Assembly: GCA_026413185.1 (NCBI GenBank)
Contig: CM048649.1
Location: forward strand, 74,753,447-74,817,446
Source: Pueraria montana var. lobata
Lineage: Eukaryota > Streptophyta > Magnoliopsida > Fabales > Fabaceae
DNA: 64,000 nt
Reading direction: 5' to 3'
The notes beneath the pieces were generated by a model. The model saw only the letters and a program-made list of their open reading frames with translations. It was not told where the DNA came from and did no database searches. A program made the translations under genes and the position numbers. This document shows, piece by piece, positions 1 to 11,000 of this stretch (the stretch's first letter is position 1; each line of letters opens with the position of its first letter).

Positions 1-1655
1 CACATCAGAAAACTATGACTACAAAATTGAAATCCCTAAGGGTCCGTTTGTTTTTCCTTTTAAACACAGTTTTCAATTTTCAAAAATTAAAAACTAAAAA
101 AACTTGTTTGTTTTGTTAATTTTATAAAATTGATTTCAAATTTTAATTTCTAAAACTAAAAAAAGGAAGAGGTGTGAGATGTTTTTCTTACTTCAACACC
201 TCTCCTTTTACTCCAAAATTGGTGTCTGTATATATGCAAATAGGTTACTTTCTTTGTTTAGGGATTGAATTCAGTTGGGGGGCGGGGGTGGTCAGGAAAA
301 TGCTATGGGGTTTCAACAAATAGAAATGATGGAGTAGACCTTGTCTAATTGTGGTCATCTAAGTGGTAGTAGTTTTATTGCTGCTGCATCAATTTATTGC
401 TTCTTGTGGTTTGGTTTTGACAAAGTTTTTGTGGTAGTCATAATCATGTTTAGGCAGAACAAAGTCCTAGTAAGTTCAGCTGCACTGGAGCATAATCGAA
501 CATGTAGCATGCATTTTTTAAGGTTTGAGAGGTAACACTAAACTGTAAAGGAAAACCGAGACATTGGGTTGGTTTTGCTTTGTCATGTTCAGACTGAAAA
601 TAAACAAAAGTGAGATGACAAAATTGTTCAAATGAAAAGTCATCTCAGGCGGAAGAAAAAAAACAGAGTCACACTTTTTAAATGCAGCAAAAAGGTTCAT
701 TTTAGCAAAATGGGTGAAAATAAAGTGTGTTTGTATTGGCTGTTTTGCAAACTGTATACTATATACTATATACTATATATAATAATTTTCAAGAGGTAAC
801 TCTATACATTTATAATAGCGAGCTGGTTGGTTTCAGTTTCTTTATATATTGTTGGTGAGGTTGAAGTGGGATATCTACAGTTTATATTGCTTGAGCAAGA
901 ACAAACCAAGTATCAAGTTGTATTCTTTTTGAAAAAAGATGTTTGAGATAGGAATTTATTAGCGAAGGGGACAAGAAATATACATAAAGTGGACATCACC
1001 TCTATGTTGTCTGCTTAACTGAAGATATACTGTACGTTAGATGAATAGGCTATGTTAGGGTCATTTACTAGTGCATATGAACATAACAAAATCTGTCTTC
1101 TGTTCTTCCCCTTCACTGTCTGTCCTATCAAAATGCACAAGAAATAGCTATTTACCATGTATTCAATAGTTTGTATGTCACTATCATTTTTATTCTGAAA
1201 AATCGTATATATTTTAATATAGATTAAAGTTTGACTCAGGTCTTGTTAAATACTTGGAAATCAATATTATAATGCACTCAGGACCAAGTTGACGTAGGGA
1301 ACCATATACAAACCCCCTATAAACAAAAGGAGTTCTGCATCTTTAATCAGCATAATTTTAACCAAATATTATGAGGATAGACACTTATGTTGATTATATT
1401 TATTTAGTTTCTAATTGTATTTGCTAATAGATAATATTATTTGTTATTCAACTTAAATGTTATGACATATTTAATTTAAATTCATGTTAATTTTAAATAT
1501 TATATGTCATGAGTTTATTAATCAAGTGATGATATTTATAACTGAAAGTTAATTTTTAATATTATGAAGTAATAAACTCATAAAAATGTGATATTTATCA
1601 ATCATGAAGCATTTTAACTCTGATTTTATTTTTTCTTATCTTTATCATCAAACAG
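1..1655 (+). other. Probable intron upstream of the first visible ARIA-like exon
   Basis: No exon can be recognised here. The first armadillo exon begins at 1656 after a clear acceptor and starts mid-domain, so this tract is most likely intron of the same gene, with the 5' exons off the left edge. It is AT-rich. The segment around 40-230, beginning with a 'ggtccgtttgtttt' style motif, resembles the end of a small TIR element, but no matching opposite end was found. Confidence 0.5.
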
Positions 1656-4600
1656 CCAGAGCATCAACAACTCATTATAGATGCTGGAGCCTTGCCCTGT
1701 CTTATAGATTTGTTAAGGAGGCACAAGATTAGTACCATTTCTCAGCCACTTATTGGTCTTCTAAGGAGAGCAGCTGATGCAATATTCAACCTTGCCCGCA
1801 AAAATACCATCATTAGGACCCTTGTCAGGTTTTTCTCTTTTTTCCATACCTTAAAAATACATATTCTACAACTATTCTATTCTTTACACTTATATAGATA
1901 TGGTATATTCAGGATGGAAGGCGGTATCCCTCCTCTTGTTGAATTGCTTGAATTCAATGTCACAGAGGTACAAAGATCTGCTGCAATCGCCTTGCAAGCT
2001 CTTGCATTCGAAAATGACGACAATCAGAAGCAGGTAGTTGACTTTCTGCAGTAATTTGGTGTGATGGATTCTGGTGTCATAGTTGTTTATAAGAATAGAA
2101 AATTGCAGATTGTTGAATGCAATGCATTACCTGCTCTTGTACTAATGCTTCGATCAGAGGATCCTACAACACGTTTCGCGGCAGTAAGATGCTTATATGA
2201 CTTTACACAATCCCATATGTTTTTTTAGTTTGCTGCTTGCAGAGTTCTAAATTACTAGTACTAGCTGAAACAATGGTTTTTGTAGGTTTCTGTGATTGAA
2301 ATTCTGGTCCACTCTTTACCAGATATTCGGAAAGACGTTCTTCAAGCTGGGGCTTTACAACCTGTCATTTGTTTACTTAGGTAACATTATACTTTGGTCT
2401 TGGTTTTCCCTGTAAGCAATCCGTAGAAAAATGATATGTTTATTGAACATTATAGCTGTTTTCTGAAAGTGAGTTACTACTTCCATAATAGTAATTTAGT
2501 ACTTTTCTCCCCTAAATAATCTTTGCAAATTCATAATTTCAGCGATAGTTATGTGAAGACCCAAATATTAGCAGCCTTTTTACTTGGTCTATTCGCTGCA
2601 TTAGATTCAAATTGCAAGGTGGTTTAACTTTAGCATTGCAAACTTATTATATGATAAATCTGTGAGTTATGAAATCCTCTTAGTGACTTCCATACTTGGT
2701 GGTTTGTGCAGGTTCATATTTCTCAAAGAGGGGCTATTCCACCATTGATTGACATGCTTAAGTCTCCAGATGCAAAACTTCAGGAAATGTCAGCTTTTGC
2801 ACTTAGGAGGTTGGCACAGGTGATTATTACAAGCAACAAACATTTAGCGACATGCTATGAAATTGAAGAATTCAAATTGAAGTTTTATTATCATAACAGT
2901 GGCTGATCTTCCTGATCTAGGGTTGTCAAATAATCTCCTATTTAAAGTTCATACTTGATAAGCCATAATGCTATGAAGTTCTTAGGTAGACACTCCCTAT
3001 CATAGTCTTTATTTAACAATTGACTTGTTCAAAGCCATCCTTTAGATGTGTGTTTATAATATAGCGAACACCACCTTACATGTGGTCAAAGTTGAATGGG
3101 GAGTCCATGGTCGGCATTGGCTTCTTAAGAATCTCTCTAATGCTACACTAAGTATTTTTAGCTGAATTTGAGATTGCCTTTCTTAAACCTAACTCTTATT
3201 GGTTAAACTTTTCTTAATTTATATATAAATGCAAGTTTGCAACAAATGGTGCAAAAATTATGCTGCCTAGTTCCATAATTATATATATGTTGATTTTTGC
3301 TCTTCTCATTTTCTTTCATAACCTTTTTTTGCACATATAATTCAATGTTAGGACTCACATAATCAAGCTAGTATTGCTCATAATGGAGGTATAGAGCCTT
3401 TTCTCAATCTTCTTGACTCAGACAATGCACGCATCCAAGGTGATGCTGCTTATGCTCTCTATCGTCTTGCTGATAATGAGGTGAATTTAATTTCATTGTT
3501 TTTTACTTGGTCAACATTGTATGTTGTCCTTTAGATATCATTGATGTGCAGTGATAATGTGATATGCTGTCACACTGATATAACAGCTCTGTATGATAGG
3601 ACGTTGTTGCAAATATTATTAAGGCTGGTGGTTTTCAAAAATTGAAGGATGGACATTTCAGAGATCACGTATGTTCATTTATTCTTCTTTGTAATTAGAG
3701 TAATATATTTTCTTTTTTAACAAAATTTAGTTGTTATTAATGTTCACTAACAGAACACCTTTCTCTCACCAATTTATTTAGGATTTCCTTGTGATTGTCA
3801 TTTAACTTGCAGCTTACTAAAGAGGTTGTAGCAATCACGTTAAAAAAATTGGAGAAGATGCAAGGGCAGGTGAGTTTTCTTGTAAATTCTATGTAGGTGA
3901 TTTATTCCACTCATAGATTAGAATGTTATGGGCCCTTGCGTAGGATCGAGTCATGGGTCTAGACACGGAAGACTCCTTCTTTCGATCTATAGTGAAAGCA
4001 AGAAGCAGACTTATCCTTGATAGAGCCCTCCTAAACTAACACACGTTTTAGTGAGAGTGAGAAGCAGATTCGTCCTTAACAGAACCCCTCCTAAACTGAC
4101 ACATGTTTTTCTGAAATATTTCTCATTGATAAAATTTCAATCAAGTCTGCCCTTTAAATAGGCTACAAAGATATCTTAACAATTATCCTAATTGATAAAA
4201 TAAAAATAAAGAGAATCTTAATTGATAGGATCATAACTAACAATTATCCTAATTGATCCTAATTCATAAAATATAAATAAAGAGAATCCTAACTAAAAAG
4301 ATCTTATCTAATTATCCTAATGACTAAAATAAAGATTTGATATCAAATTTTATTAAGATAGCAAAAGATAAAGAAGCAAGATAAACTAAATAAATCCTAA
4401 TTTGTGGCCATATCATCACCCCTGCCTCGACTTTGAGCGTGTCCTCAAGCTCAAATTCAAATTTCTTGCAGTCATCCTCTCAACCCTTCTCATCTAAGTC
4501 ATCGTCCTCCCCCGGTACTTGAATCCAAAACAGTCTTTTACATCTATGTCCCACTTCATAAGCTTCATCACAATTGTAGCACAGACTCTTAGCTCTTCTT

Positions 4601-6804
4601 TCAGCCATTTCTTCCCTTGTTAATTTTTTGGTAAATGGTGTAGAAGAACCTCCCTTATTGTTGCTTCCAGCTCGCTTATTTGTATAGGTGGAAGTAGTAG
4701 GCCCACTTTTGAAAGTTGGTGGCAGCCCCCCTTGAGATACCTTTTGCTTACGTTCTAATGTCCAAGCCATGTTCATAGCAACACCTGAATTACCTTGTTG
4801 CTGGAACTCAATATCCATTCTTAATTCTTTGGACAGCCCAACAGTAGAAAAAGCCACCTGTTGGCAAGGCTTGAGATTAGAAGTTTTGGCTAGTAAGGAT
4901 TGAGATTGGTGTTGATAATCCTCTGCAGAACCTGATAGCTTGAGATTGGCAACCTCACCCAATGGATTATTGTCTCCCAAACTTGTATTGCCTACTCTAT
5001 TACTGTTGCTTGTTTCTCCTGAGTTCTCTCCTGTTGAAGCTTTACTCACTTCTTGAATAAGGTTAGTCATCTTCTCTTCTAGTGCACTTTGCCTAGCAGC
5101 CATCTGCTCCATGAAGGCATTCAGTTTTGATACTAAATCCGCGTCATCCATGCTGGCTCTGGATACCAAGTTGTTATGGGTCCTTGCGTAGGATCGAGTC
5201 ACGGGTTTAGACACGGAAGATTCCTTCTTTCAATCCTTGACAGAGCAGACTCGTCCTTCACGCGTCATTCAGTGAAAGCAAGAAGCAGACTCGTCCTTGA
5301 CAGAGCCCTTCTAAACTAACACACGTTTTAGTGAGAGTGAGAAGAAGATTCATCCTTGACAAAACCCTCCTATACTAATACAAGTTTTTCTGAAATATTT
5401 CTCATTGATAAAATTTCAATCAAGTCTGCCCTTTAAATAGGCTACAAACATATCCTAACAATTATCCTAATTGATAAAATAAAAATAAAGAGAATCTTAA
5501 TTGATAGGATCATAACTAACAATTTTCCTAATTGATCCTAGTTCATAAAATATAAATAAAGAGAATCCTATCTAAAAAGATCTTATCTAATTATTCTAAT
5601 GACTAAAATAAAGATTTGATATCAAATTTTATTAAGATAGCAAAAGACAAAGCAAGATAAACTAAATAAATCCTAATTTGTGGCCATATCAGAGAATTAT
5701 AGTTTATTTAAACTATATATTTTTCATGTTTTTCTTTACATTATTGAATATGCTTTTCTTATCTATTCCTCTTTGGCAGGTATTGAAACAGCTAATATAT
5801 CTTATGCGCTTTGCAGAAAAAGGAGTTCAAAGATGTGTAGCTATTGCTCTTGCTTATTTATGTTCCCCTCCTGATTGTAAAACTATATTCATTGACAATA
5901 ATGGTAATAAATGGTCTGTACATTTTTGTAATTTCTCAATAACAAGTAATGATACTTCGAAAGTATTTTCAATCAATATGCTGTTAAATATTCAGGATTA
6001 GAATTGCTGCTGGATATTCTTGAATCACCAAACATAAAGCAGAAGGGTGATGCTTCAGCGGCACTTTACAAATTGGCTGCCAAAGCTAGTTCTTCTGTCT
6101 TTATTTTTGACACTGTTTTTCCATCAACAACTCCCCAGGTATTTTTACGCTTTTGTGGTCATTTCATATTTGTTTATTTTGATTTGTTTTCCGTTTGTTC
6201 TGCATTATCATAATTGCATTATTTACATTAGTATAATACTTATTGTCTTTGAAATTGAATTGTTGATATTTTGCTATCTATATGTCAAGGGGATGAAAAT
6301 GGAAAACTAAGATTTTTTGAACATTTTTTGTTTGCAAAAATATTTATTGGTGGTTGCATTTGTTGGTTTTTATTTCCTTTGCTTATGTAGAAATTTTTTT
6401 TAATGGCTTAATTTAACCGCATGGTTCGTCTACCTATTCTTGTAGGATATTTCTGTGGAAAATGTTTCACTAATGTACAAGATGTCAGAGGATTTCAATG
6501 CTACTACATTAAAAAATGCATGTATATTATTTATGTTGGAGAAATTTGAAGAACTGTTGTCGAGATCATGGTATGTTACATTTTTTACGACCTTGTACTT
6601 TCATAGTTTATCTGGGGGCTGAGGTTGGGGGCTAAGGTTGGACTTGGAGCATTCAATCCATGAAAGCCAACCTTTATTTGATCATATTTTATGTTCTTTG
6701 TCTTTTCAATATGCAGGTATTGTCTCCTAGTTTGTCGCATTGTACCGGACATACGCATGTTTTTCTCAACTTTGCTTACCAAGTCTCATCCAACTGACTC
6801 GTGA
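1656..6804 (+). CDS. ARIA: ARIA/ABAP1-like armadillo-repeat protein, 3' part, lacking the BTB core
   Basis: The family (ARM REPEAT PROTEIN INTERACTING WITH ABF2) has N-terminal armadillo repeats and a C-terminal BTB domain, and works in ABA signalling and as a cullin-3 adaptor in the nucleus. Visible exons: 1656-1828, 1913-2033, 2109-2183, 2286-2380, 2543-2618, 2712-2819, 3352-3480, 3600-3668, 3813-3869, 5780-5903, 5996-6138, 6446-6570, 6717-6804. All have GT-AG borders and join in frame to 460 aa plus TGA. Landmarks are MEGGIPPLVELLEF, VHISQRGAIPPLIDMLKSPD, MSAFALRRLAQ and TIFID. The ARM part ends at TPQ (6138). The next exon starts at DISVENVSLMYKMSEDF, which in the family lies after the BTB fold. 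Only 307 bp separate these exons, so the BTB core is absent. The N-terminus is off the window. A retroelement lies in the intron between exons 9 and 10. It could be an expressed truncated paralogue or an early-stage pseudogene. Confidence 0.88.
3924..4415 (-). repeat. LTR (downstream copy in element orientation)
   Basis: Starts TGTTATGGGCCCTTGCGTAG and ends GGCCATATCA. Aligns along its length with 5172-5691 but lacks a short stretch near 5230-5280 that the other copy has. It contains internal repeats around the phrase 'cgtcctt' and 'gagaagcaga'. Confidence 0.85.
4480..5151 (-). pseudogene. Truncated retrotransposon gag-like protein with CCHC knuckle
   Basis: An open frame on the minus strand runs to a stop at 4480. 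The frame is open up to 5214 inside the LTR, but the likely gag start is the Met at 5151 (MDDADLVSKLNAF), just after the primer-binding site. The N-terminal part is Gln/Glu-rich and probably coiled (MEQMAARQSALEEKMTNL). The C-terminal part is basic and Ser/Thr-rich, followed by a zinc-knuckle-like CYNCDEAYEVGHRCKRLF, a form typical of plant Ty3/gypsy gag. The central capsid region expected of full gag is largely missing and no pol follows, so mobility would need proteins supplied in trans. Confidence 0.75.
5156..5168 (-). other. Retroelement primer-binding site, tRNA-Met type
   Basis: Minus strand reads TGGTATCCAGAGC three bases inside the right LTR. This is one inserted base away from the common plant initiator tRNA-Met site, and it sets the element's orientation. 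Confidence 0.7.
5172..5691 (-). repeat. LTR (upstream copy in element orientation)
   Basis: Starts TGTTATGGGTCCTTGCGTAG and ends GGCCATATCA, matching 3924-4415 with scattered substitutions. It has an additional internal stretch of repeated 'cagactcgtccttgaca' units near 5230-5310. Confidence 0.85.
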
Positions 6805-7435
6805 GGATGGAAAATTGGAAATAGATTCCCCATATTCATGCATTCATGAGTTAGAACCATTAGATAAATCTCGATGGTTCACATTTTGAATAATTGAGTT
6901 AGATTTATCATGATAAATTATGAGTAATCCGATTTGTGTTTAACAGTTATGAACAAGGATTCCTAAACTTTGTCTTTAACCGCATGAGGAAAGGTGAAAA
7001 TGTACAAAGTTGTAAATGTTTTAGTTAGATCATAGCACGTTTAAATTGAACCTCTAGTTGAATGTATTTACTTTAGCTTTAGAGGAAGAAAGTGAACTAG
7101 CATTTTAATTTTTTTTTTCATATGACAAATATATGATCATAAACAACATTTGTACATATGCATCTCCAACTAGGTGTCTGATACACTCTCTCCTATCTTA
7201 AACTCTAATACACGAAATTCATGTATATATATAATGTAAAATTTATATATCATTTTATTTTGAAAAAAATTATATATCTTTATATAATATATAACAAATG
7301 TTTTTTTTTTATTTTAGGTGGGAAATTATTTTTCTTTTAGGATGAGTGGGAAAATGTTTGCTTTATCAAAATAACATAACATGAAAGTATAAATGTTTCT
7401 ATTAGGTGGGAGATTATTTCTTTTAAGACGAAAAA
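6805..7435. other. 3' flank of the ARIA-like gene, AT-rich
   Basis: No exon, ORF of note or structured repeat seen. It contains poly-T and ATATA tracts and probably the 3' UTR just after 6804. Confidence 0.5.
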
Positions 7436-7790
7436 CTATTAGTGTGTTTATTTCACGGGTTAAAAATTATTACCTATATACCTGCACTAGTGATTTTAAA
7501 AATTTATTTTTGGGTATTGTTTATTCATGGGAATGTTGTAATTTCCTCTTTTAATATCTTTTCTTATACTTTTATTCCTATGAAGAGGGATTGGGATGTG
7601 ATATTCTTGTGGGAATATGAAAATATATTCTCTAAATATACATATAACTTCCATTTTTACATTTTTATTTAAATTATTTTGAATTTTAAAAAATAATCCT
7701 AGAAAAATTAAAATGTAACTACACATGTTTTTAAATATACCTAGGAATAATATTTCATAGGAATATAATTCTTGGAAATACAAAATGCTC

Positions 7791-7793
<3 letters not shown>
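7436..7793 (+). repeat. Dispersed TIR-like repeat, copy 1
   Basis: Begins with a 'gtgtttatttcacggg' motif and shares extended similarity with 8775-9168, including the stretches around 'gtgatattcttgtgggaata' and 'aaaaaataatcctagaaa'. The right end is degraded and runs into a TA microsatellite. It looks like a small TIR transposon of the kind starting TGTTTCACG. Confidence 0.6.

Positions 7794-7826
<33 letters not shown>
7794..7826. repeat. (TA)n microsatellite
   Basis: Uninterrupted TA dinucleotides for about 33 bp at the right end of the dispersed repeat copy. Confidence 0.95.
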
Positions 7827-7829
<3 letters not shown>

Positions 7830-8528
7830 GAGTAAGGTAGACACTTTATTTATTTATATTATATATAAAGCAATCTCCACTAAGAGTATTTGTCACATAT
7901 GTCAACCAAACAATTCCTTTAGAATCATGTCTATCACATATCAACTAATTAGTGCATTTCAACTTTCAAGTTTTCAATCCATAAATCCAATGTATCGTCT
8001 TCTCCATATTATTTGCTTCTCCTTTAATTATTGGTTTTGCATCACCATTAAATTACTGATTGACATCAGTCTAAGATTTGATTGATGATAAATTTAAAAT
8101 TGATGACTATTTACAAAAATAAAAAATTTATTTAGCAAACTAATTTAATATGAAATTTATTTACGAAAATAATTTAATATTATTTTGGTATATCAAAATT
8201 TAAAATGAACGATTAATTTGAAATGGTTGATTATTTACGAAGATAATTTAATGGCACTTATTTATCAAAATAAATTAATATTAAAATTATTAATATTACT
8301 ATTTTTATTATTAATAGTATTTGGTTCAACTATAGATCATAATTACACAATTTCATCATTAATAGTATAATAAATTAAACAAACAATCAACATCATTTAT
8401 TTATGGATTTAATTCCTATGACATTTATTTACAAAAATTATTTAATGCTAAATTTATTTTTGGAACTAATTCAATTTAAAATGAAATTGATCATAATAGA
8501 ATTAAAAATGAAATTTATTTAGGAAAAT

Positions 8529-8806
8529 AATTTAATAATAATTTTACGATATTGATATGAAAAAAAAACATAGATTCGACGTAATATTGTTAAATTATTT
8601 GTTTTATATTATTATTTTTGAATTGGTGCAGTAATTTTTTTTAGAGTGCTTTTATTTCACAGATTAAATTTAATAATAATTTTATGAAATTGATATGAAA
8701 AAAAAACGTTAGATTCGACGTAATATTGTTAAATTATTTGTTTGATATTATTATTTTTGACTTGGTGTGGTAATTTTTTAGTGAGTTTGTTTCACGTATT
8801 AAATGT
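8529..8806 (+). repeat. Tandem duplication of a ~138-bp unit
   Basis: Two adjacent near-identical units, starting at 8529 and 8667, share 'aatttaataataatttta', 'agattcgacgtaatattg' and an end resembling 'tttatttcac.gattaaa'. The second unit ends inside the start of the next dispersed repeat, so the duplication involves the left end of that repeat. Confidence 0.85.
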
Positions 8807-9168
8807 TTATTTATGGGAATGTAAACATGAGAATATAATATTCTTATGTTTGTTACAAGTTTTAAAAATTTTATTCCAGGTATTGTTGATTCCTGGAAAT
8901 GTTGTAGTTTTCTTTTTTAATATGTTTTTCCATACTTTTATTCTCATAAAAAGGAATGAGAATGTGATATTCTTATGGGAATATGGAAATTTATTATCTA
9001 AATATACATGTAACTTTCATTTTTACTTTTTTTTATCTAAATTATTTTGAATTTTAAAAAATAATCCTAGAAATATTAAAATGTAACCAAACATGTTTTT
9101 AAATATACCCACAATAATATTCCTTAGAATATGATTACCGAGAATACAATATCATCCCGTGAGACAAA
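8775..9168 (+). repeat. Dispersed TIR-like repeat, copy 2
   Basis: Left end GTGAGTTTGTTTCACG pairs imperfectly with right end CCCGTGAGACAAATA, suggesting short terminal inverted repeats. The body matches copy 1 at 7436-7793. There is no coding capacity, so it is probably a non-autonomous DNA transposon. Confidence 0.6.
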
Positions 9169-9590
9169 TATCCCCTTGTATATGATATTAAATCAATTAT
9201 CCTTTATATTATTTGAATTCACAACTATATAATACTTCAAATATTAAGAATGTTAATATGATATTAATAATGGAATTGTATATTATTAATACTTTATATT
9301 ATATTAACAATATCCGAATTAACCAAATTATTTGATGGATAATTGATTTAGTTATTATAACACCAATTCAAAAGAACGAATCCAATTAGTTTCATATTTT
9401 AATGTGTAAATTTTATAAATATATTTACACTATAAATAGATTAATTTAATTTGCATAAATTTATAAAATATATTTATACCCATTTTTATTTACTCACAAA
9501 GGATTCTGAATTTTTTTTAAAACATTCTTTTTTTTTATTTCTTATCTGTATATAATGAAATTGAAAGTTATATTGCAACTAATTCTTTCT

Positions 9591-9672
9591 TTCCCAATAC
9601 TTTTTGTTTTGATTTATAAAGCTTTTGTTTTTCCCAATACCTTTCTGTTATGATTTATAAAGGTTTTGTATT
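9591..9672 (+). repeat. Two tandem ~40-bp units
   Basis: The phrase 'ttcccaatac' followed by 'gatttataaag.ttttgt' occurs at 9591 and again at 9631 with a few substitutions. Confidence 0.75.
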
Positions 9673-9927
9673 TTACTCCAAAGAAATCAATTGCACTATG
9701 ATTCATTCACCAGAAAAATATGTTTTTTTGCCTTGCTTCTACGTCTTTCTATATTTTGCTTCTAAAGTAGCACAACATTTTCTACCACAACAAGTTTTAC
9801 CAATTGGTTTAGAAGTTTTTGTATTTTCTTTTTCACAAAAGGTTCAATACAAAATTTGTATCTTTTAAATATGTTATATTTTTATGTGAATTTTTACTAA
9901 TATATACTATTGTTTTTTTAATTGTAG

Positions 9928-10053
9928 AAGATTCCTACAAGAATTGTTAAGGATTTCTCCTATGAGTCAAAGGAAATATGCAACATCATAGAGGACAAAT
10001 GTATGGTTACAATGCAAGGAGTGGTGAATGAAGAGTTAATGAGCGATATATAA
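9928..10053 (+). pseudogene. Possible terminal-exon remnant, function unknown
   Basis: After a T-rich tract and acceptor 'attgtag', a 41-codon frame opens with KIPTRIVKDFSYESKEI and ends at TAA. Its composition is more protein-like than its surroundings, but no family is recognised and no upstream exon or start could be joined to it. A chance ORF is a real alternative. Confidence 0.25.
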
Positions 10054-10636
10054 TGTATTATGAGAGGGATGGATAAAAATTCGACCTCCAATATTGTTCT
10101 TCAATTTTGTTTATTTATGATCGTTGCATCCTTTTTGTAAGGACTAATTTGATAATATTGTTGACTTTTGTAAAGAGTTAGGGTTATTATTATTTTTTGT
10201 TTTCCAATATAGTATAATATAAACATATATACCTTTTGTTATGTATGTTTGAATCTTTAATTTGAAATTTCTTTTTTTTTTGTATAACTTTTTATAAAGG
10301 TGTCTTCTATAGTTTTTCTAACCTTTATAAAAGTGCGATAATGATTGGTATATAGAGATTATTATTCTCAAAGGTAATAAATTTTTTGAGAATATATTAG
10401 ACTTGTAATTTCAATTCTTGATTGTCCTTTTTGACAAATAGGCCAAATTCAATTCTTATAACTTGATGGATAATTTTATATTAAGCTTAAATCACAACAA
10501 TCTTATTCTTTAGATAAATTAGTCATGTCAAAATTTTAAAAAATAACACAAGCCTATATGAAATTAATAAAATAAGATTGAATTTAAATATTAAAAATAA
10601 GATAAACTCACAAGTCACATCATACAAAAAATTTAA

Positions 10637-10991
10637 GGCTTAATTACAAATTTTACCACCAAACTTTCATTATTTTATAAATTTTACCATCCAAGTTTCC
10701 AATCTTTGCACATTTTACCACCGCTAATGTTTCACAAAAAAAATCCTTAAAGAAAAAATAAAACGACATCGTTTTGCTATCAATGTAATGGTAAAATATG
10801 TAAAAATTGAAAACTTTGGTGGTAAAATTCGCAAAATGATGAAAGTTAGGTGGTAAAATTTGCGAAAAATAAACTTCAATGGTAAAATTTGCAAAATGAT
10901 GAAAGTTAAGTGGTAAAATTCGTGAAAAAAAAACTTAGATGGTAAAATTCGTAAAATAATAAAAGTTAATAGTAAAATCTGCAATTAAGCA
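10637..10991. mobile_element. Mutator-type MITE with 9-bp target duplication
   Basis: Left end GGCTTAATTACAAATTTTAC pairs with right end GTAAAATCTGCAATTAAGCA. The element is flanked by AAAATTTAA on both sides (10628-10636 and 10992-11000). Its right half holds about three tandem units of roughly 60 bp built on 'ggtaaaattcg.aaaat'. No coding capacity. Confidence 0.85.
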
Positions 10992-11000
10992 AAAATTTAA

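Larger units (their letters stand above)
3924..5691 (-). mobile_element. Short non-autonomous Ty3/gypsy-like LTR retrotransposon (gag only)
   Basis: Two LTRs (3924-4415 and 5172-5691), both TG...CA bounded, flank about 750 bp. Read on the minus strand, the right LTR is followed by a primer-binding site resembling the initiator Met-tRNA type (TGGTATCCAGAGC, 5156-5168). The left LTR is preceded by a G-rich polypurine tract next to 4416. The only coding content is a gag-like frame with a zinc knuckle; no protease, reverse transcriptase or integrase is present. Flanking 5-mers are tagaa on the left and gagaa on the right, a near-match target duplication. It lies antisense in the ARIA-like intron, so the host exons remain intact. 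The LTRs differ by several substitutions and small indels, so the insertion is not very recent. Confidence 0.85.

Noticed and set aside
7496..9050. Phe/Ile/Tyr-rich ORFs on both strands
   Set aside because: Translations of AT-rich transposon repeats with no domain or start context.
10724..10984. 86-aa repetitive minus ORF
   Set aside because: Produced by tandem units inside a MITE; not a protein repeat gene.
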